NCBI RefSeq assembly: GCF_014196515.1
Contig: NZ_JACIDV010000009.1
Span: forward strand, 1-64,000
Source of the DNA: Rhizobium skierniewicense
GTDB taxonomy: Bacteria; Pseudomonadota; Alphaproteobacteria; Rhizobiales; Rhizobiaceae
Direction: 5' to 3'
DNA length: 64,000 nucleotides
Position 1 is the first letter of the stretch. Every line of letters begins with the position of its first letter. Shown piece by piece: positions 60,808 to 64,000 of this stretch. Both the position numbers and the translations under genes were made by a program. The notes under the pieces were generated by a model. That model was not told where the DNA came from. It worked only from the letters and a program-made list of their open reading frames with translations, and made no database searches.

Positions 60808-62217
60808 TTAAGGTGTAGAGACAGGAAAAACCATCGAAACAGTCAGGCCCGGGGCTTGGCCGTTGTCGGGATCGGTGTCTGAGAGCCGCAGTGAACCGCC
60901 ATGCAGCTCCATCACGGCCTCGACCAGCGAAAGCCCAAGACCAGTGCCTGGCTTGGAGCGGCTTTCGTCCAGCCGCACGAAACGCTTGATGACTTCGTCG
61001 CGCTTGTCAGCGGGCACACCAGGTCCGTTATCGGCAACAGAGAGCACGATGTCATCATCCTGCCTCACCAGACGCACGGAAAGACCCTTTTTGCCGTCAT
61101 GTCCACCAGCATATTTGATGGCGTTGTCGATGAGATTGGTCAGCGCCTGACCGATCAGTTCGCGGTTTCCCTGCACGATCAGTCCGGGCGTGATGTCAGC
61201 GGTGAGCGTCAAGCCTTCCTCGTCGGCTACCGGTTCGTAAAGCTCGGCGCTATCCTCGGCGATGGCTGATATGTCGACATCGCTCATTTCGGCGGCAATA
61301 GAGCCAGCTTCGACACGAGAAATCATCAGAAGCGCATTGAAGGTGCGGATCAACTGGTCGGATTCGGCAATGATGCCTTCCAGTGCCGCCCGGCGCTTTC
61401 CGTCATCGCGGTCCTCAAGTGCCTCAGTTGCCTTGTTGCGCAAACGTGTGAGCGGCGTTTTAAGGTCATGGGCGATGTTGTCGGAGACCTGCCGCAGGCC
61501 TTCGTTGAGCTTTTCAATGCGGCCCAGCATCGCGTTGAGCGAACCAGAGAGCCGGTCGAATTCGTCGCCGGAGCGTCCCTGCGGCAGGCGCTGCGAGAGA
61601 TCGCCCGCCATGATCTTCTTCGTCGCAGCCGACATGCGGTTGATGCGTTTCAGCGCATTGCGCCCGATCGCAAACCAGATCAGAACCGCGCCGCCACCCA
61701 TGATAGCCAGCGCCACCATCAGAGCGTTGCGCACCAGCAATCGGAATTTCGTCGGCTCACCCAGATCGCGACCCACCAGAATGCGCAGGCCGTTATCGAG
61801 GCGGAAGATATTGGCGGTGGCCAGATGCTTCACGGCACCGCCGCTTTCGGAATAGCGCTCGTAACCGAACGGAAACTCCGTCCAGCCTTCCTTGTCGAAA
61901 ACACCGGGCTGTACCGACGCAACGTTGCCTGCCAGAATTTCACCGTTTGGCCCTGCAATCACGTAAAGGCTCGCACCCGGCTGGCGCGCACGCCGCTCCA
62001 TCATCCGCAAGAGCGGGTTGATGCCACCGCGATTATAGACACGCTGGACGTCGTTGACTTCCTGCTGCACGGCGTCACGCGTCTGCTGGTTCAGCAACCC
62101 CTCGGACAGCGCCGTTACATAGAAAACAAGGAAGGCGGCACAAAGGGCAAAAAGCAGGATATAAAGCGCAGACAGGCGCACCGCCGTCGAGCTGAACAGA
62201 AGACGAAGACGGGCCAT
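60808..62217 (-). CDS. feuQ: Sensor histidine kinase FeuQ
   Basis: 469-aa membrane kinase. TM1 is about 12-36, a periplasmic sensor loop runs to about 160, TM2 about 164-184, a HAMP domain about 185-240, then the H-box SDNIAHDLKTPLTRLRN (His250), N-box LTNLIDNAIKYAGG, G-box LSVADNGPGVPADKRDEV and GTGLGLSLVEAVMELHGG. The gene order with feuP and degP upstream and glnE downstream is that of rhizobia, where FeuPQ controls export of cyclic beta-glucans (ndvA) and the osmotic response. ATG at 62217. It follows feuP with a 9-nt gap. Confidence 0.88.
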   Translation of the reverse strand: MARLRLLFSSTAVRLSALYILLFALCAAFLVFYVTALSEGLLNQQTRDAVQQEVNDVQRVYNRGGINPLLRMMERRARQPGASLYVIAGPNGEILAGNVASVQPGVFDKEGWTEFPFGYERYSESGGAVKHLATANIFRLDNGLRILVGRDLGEPTKFRLLVRNALMVALAIMGGGAVLIWFAIGRNALKRINRMSAATKKIMAGDLSQRLPQGRSGDEFDRLSGSLNAMLGRIEKLNEGLRQVSDNIAHDLKTPLTRLRNKATEALEDRDDGKRRAALEGIIAESDQLIRTFNALLMISRVEAGSIAAEMSDVDISAIAEDSAELYEPVADEEGLTLTADITPGLIVQGNRELIGQALTNLIDNAIKYAGGHDGKKGLSVRLVRQDDDIVLSVADNGPGVPADKRDEVIKRFVRLDESRSKPGTGLGLSLVEAVMELHGGSLRLSDTDPDNGQAPGLTVSMVFPVSTP

Positions 62218-62226
62218 GAACGGGCG

Positions 62227-62904
62227 TTACCCCTCATCCTTCATCATATAGCCAGCGCCGCGAATGGTTTTCAGCAGCGGTTTGTCGAAGTCCTTCTCGA
62301 TTTTCGAGCGAAGGCGCGACACATGCACGTCGATGACGTTCGTCTGCGGATCGAAGTGGTAGTCCCAGACATTTTCCAGAAGCATCGTGCGGGTCACCAC
62401 TTGGCCAGCGTTTTTCATCAGATATTCCAGCAGACGAAATTCGCGCGGCTGCAGCAAGATTTCCTTGCCGCCCCGGCGCACGTCATGAGAGAGACGGTCC
62501 AGCTCCAGATCACCGACCCGGTAGACCATATCCTGCTCCGGTTTGCCCTTGCGACGACCCAACACCTCGATTCGCGCCAGAAGCTCACTGAACGCATAGG
62601 GTTTCGGAAGGTAGTCGTCGCCACCGGCGCGAAGGCCCGTCACACGGTCATCCACCTGCCCTAGAGCAGACAGGATCAGCACCGGCGTTTCGATCCCGCG
62701 ACGACGCAACTCGCTGATGACGGAGAGCCCGTCCCGGCGTGGCAGCATGCGGTCGATAACCATCACGTCGTAGGCGTTCTCGACACCCATAAACAGGCCG
62801 CTCTCACCATCGCTGGCGTGATCGGCGACAATACCAGCTTCCCGAAAGGCCTTGGTCATATAGGCCGCAGCTTCCAGATCATCTTCGATAACGAGAATCT
62901 TCAT
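62227..62904 (-). CDS. feuP: OmpR-family response regulator FeuP
   Basis: 225-aa regulator. The receiver has the acidic pocket VIEDD (7-11), phosphoacceptor Asp51 in VMVIDRMLPRRDG, and GLRAGGDDYLPKPYAF with the conserved Lys (about 102). The C-terminal winged helix is RVGDLELDRLSHDVRRGGKEILLQPREFRLLEYLMKNAGQVVTRTMLLENVWDYHFDPQTNVIDVHVSRLRSKI. It acts with FeuQ. I place the start at MKILVIEDD, as in relatives. An in-frame ATG at 62985 with a far better AGGAG ribosome site would add 27 residues of non-receiver sequence. Confidence 0.87.
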   Translation of the reverse strand: MKILVIEDDLEAAAYMTKAFREAGIVADHASDGESGLFMGVENAYDVMVIDRMLPRRDGLSVISELRRRGIETPVLILSALGQVDDRVTGLRAGGDDYLPKPYAFSELLARIEVLGRRKGKPEQDMVYRVGDLELDRLSHDVRRGGKEILLQPREFRLLEYLMKNAGQVVTRTMLLENVWDYHFDPQTNVIDVHVSRLRSKIEKDFDKPLLKTIRGAGYMMKDEG

Positions 62905-63023
62905 GTGGGGGACAATAGCGTCCTCCGCCTTCCCCGCACAACCGGAAACAGAGGGCTTACGGTCGTCTTGAGCATGACTTTCCATATTCTGCGCTCCTGA
63001 TCGATGGTGCGGCCCGTAAAATG

Positions 63024-63052
63024 AAAGGCGGAAAGGGAAAACCCTTCCCGCC
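63024..63052 (-). terminator. Terminator of degP, before feuP
   Basis: GGCGGAAAGGG and CCCTTCCCGCC pair (one mismatch) around AAAA at 63027-63052. On the minus strand TTTCATTTT follows. It lies 12 nt past the degP stop and upstream of feuP on the same strand. Confidence 0.7.
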
Positions 63053-63063
63053 GCGTGTGTTTA

Positions 63064-64000
63064 TCAACCCTGGTCGATATCCAGCGCGATGAAGCGGCTG
63101 CCTTCATCGGTTTGTATCTGGAAGAGAGCCTTGGAACGGCCGTCCTTCTTGGCCTGCGACAGAATCTTCTCGACATCGCCAGCAGAAGCGACCTGCTGAT
63201 TGTTGACCGAGGTGATCTTCTCGCCGCTCTTCAGGCCACGGGCCGCCGCGTCGGAGTCAGGATCGACATCGGTGATGGCAAGACCCGCTCCGTCATCGGA
63301 CGGTGCAACCGTCAGACCAAGGCTGGACAGCGCCTTTTCGCTGGAAGGCTGGCCGCCTTTGTCGTCACTCTGGCTGGTCGGTGCCTTGGAGGCATCGTCG
63401 CTGGCAAGATCGCCCAGCGTCACGGTCACGGGCTGCGATTTACCGCTGCGCCACAGAGAGAGCTCCACCTTGGTGTTCGGCTCCATCGCACCGATGCGGC
63501 GTGAAAGATCGCGGGCGTCCTTCACCGTATCGCCATTGAGCGCGGTGATGATATCGCCCTGCTTGATCCCTGCCTTGTCACCCGGAGAACCCGCCTGCGG
63601 CGCAACCACAAGCGCACCGCTCGCCTCTGCAAGACCCAGCGATTCAGCGATATCCTTGCTCACGGGCTGAATTTGCACACCCAGCCAGCCGCGCGCGACC
63701 TTACCGTCCTTGATCAGGTCCTGAATGACGTCCCTGGCGACGGAGGCCGGAATAGCGAAGGCAATACCGACGTTGCCCCCCGACGGAGAGAAGATCGCGG
63801 TGTTGATACCGATGACTTCACCGTTGAGGTTGAAGGCAGGTCCACCGGAGTTGCCGCGGTTCACAGCTGCGTCGATCTGGAGGTAATCGTCATAGGGACC
63901 AGAACCGATATCGCGACCACGTGCCGAGATGATACCTGATGTCACCGTGCCGCCGAGACCGAACGGATTGCCCACGGCAACCACCCAGTCACCGACGCGA
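63064..64000 (-). CDS. DegP/HtrA-family serine protease, N-terminus beyond the window
   Basis: C-terminal part of a periplasmic protease-chaperone. The window edge enters at [29 protein letters not shown]. The catalytic serine is in [27 protein letters not shown]. Two PDZ domains follow: about [20 protein letters not shown]...[18 protein letters not shown] and a second, [40 protein letters not shown]. DegP removes misfolded envelope proteins. The catalytic His and Asp lie beyond the right edge. It is upstream of feuP-feuQ on the same strand, with a terminator between. Confidence 0.93.
   Translation of the reverse strand, partial: RVGDWVVAVGNPFGLGGTVTSGIISARGRDIGSGPYDDYLQIDAAVNRGNSGGPAFNLNGEVIGINTAIFSPSGGNVGIAFAIPASVARDVIQDLIKDGKVARGWLGVQIQPVSKDIAESLGLAEASGALVVAPQAGSPGDKAGIKQGDIITALNGDTVKDARDLSRRIGAMEPNTKVELSLWRSGKSQPVTVTLGDLASDDASKAPTSQSDDKGGQPSSEKALSSLGLTVAPSDDGAGLAITDVDPDSDAAARGLKSGEKITSVNNQQVASAGDVEKILSQAKKDGRSKALFQIQTDEGSRFIALDIDQG

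Overview
This window reads as chromosomal DNA of an alphaproteobacterium in the Rhizobiaceae, most likely the Agrobacterium/Rhizobium group. The evidence is two RopA/Omp2b-type porins, the DegP-FeuP-FeuQ-GlnE gene order, a PleC/DivJ-family histidine kinase beside aminopeptidase N, a Tat-exported PhoX phosphatase, and high GC at third codon positions. I see no transposase, integrase, phage gene or CRISPR array. The window looks like ordinary core chromosome carrying a few accessory cassettes.

Layout. 0-3.4 kb: two tandem porin paralogs on the minus strand, then a gene-poor stretch and tRNA-Ser(GCU). 3.4-9.8 kb: a DUF883 protein, a tiny ORF behind a terminator, an aldolase/FAD-oxidoreductase pair, a PilZ-like protein, a HisC-like aminotransferase, a Sel1 protein and a DUF2147 exported protein. 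9.8-18.3 kb: PhoX behind a PHO-box-like site, an exported esterase, a Nudix hydrolase, a DKNYY protein and AMP nucleosidase. 18.3-21.9 kb: a UPF0104 flippase-like protein divergent from a GT2-GT39 pair, which looks like a polyprenyl-phosphate-sugar module. 22-28.3 kb: a class III aminotransferase, a lipid kinase, an MFS exporter behind a strong terminator/attenuator, MgtE with a hairpin that can cover its ribosome site, and a HigBA-type toxin-antitoxin pair.

28.3-33.3 kb: a five-gene polar amino acid ABC transporter plus homocysteine S-methyltransferase operon, then UppP. 33.4-41.3 kb: an HxlR/quinone-reductase divergent pair, a pentapeptide-repeat protein, ETF-ubiquinone oxidoreductase divergent from an SDR that has lost its catalytic Tyr/Lys, a DUF3431-like protein and a disordered protein. 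41.3-43.1 kb: a class D beta-lactamase divergent from an AmpR-type regulator. 43.2-50.5 kb: a YegD-like Hsp70, a degenerate family-4 uracil-DNA glycosylase-like protein, a glycosyltransferase, a winged-helix protein, an EamA exporter and a soluble chemoreceptor-like protein with reversed domain order. 50.8-64 kb: PepN, the PleC-like kinase, a membrane phosphoesterase, a VOC protein, GlnE, FeuQ, FeuP and the 3' part of DegP.

The best candidates for closer work are the AmpR/class D pair, the methyltransferase-linked ABC operon, the polyprenyl-sugar module, the mgtE leader, the shared MerR-type palindromes at about 8.9 and 38.0 kb, and the proteins with degenerate active sites. I do not see a clearly unprecedented multigene system. 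Family names rest on motifs and remembered family features, not on database searches.
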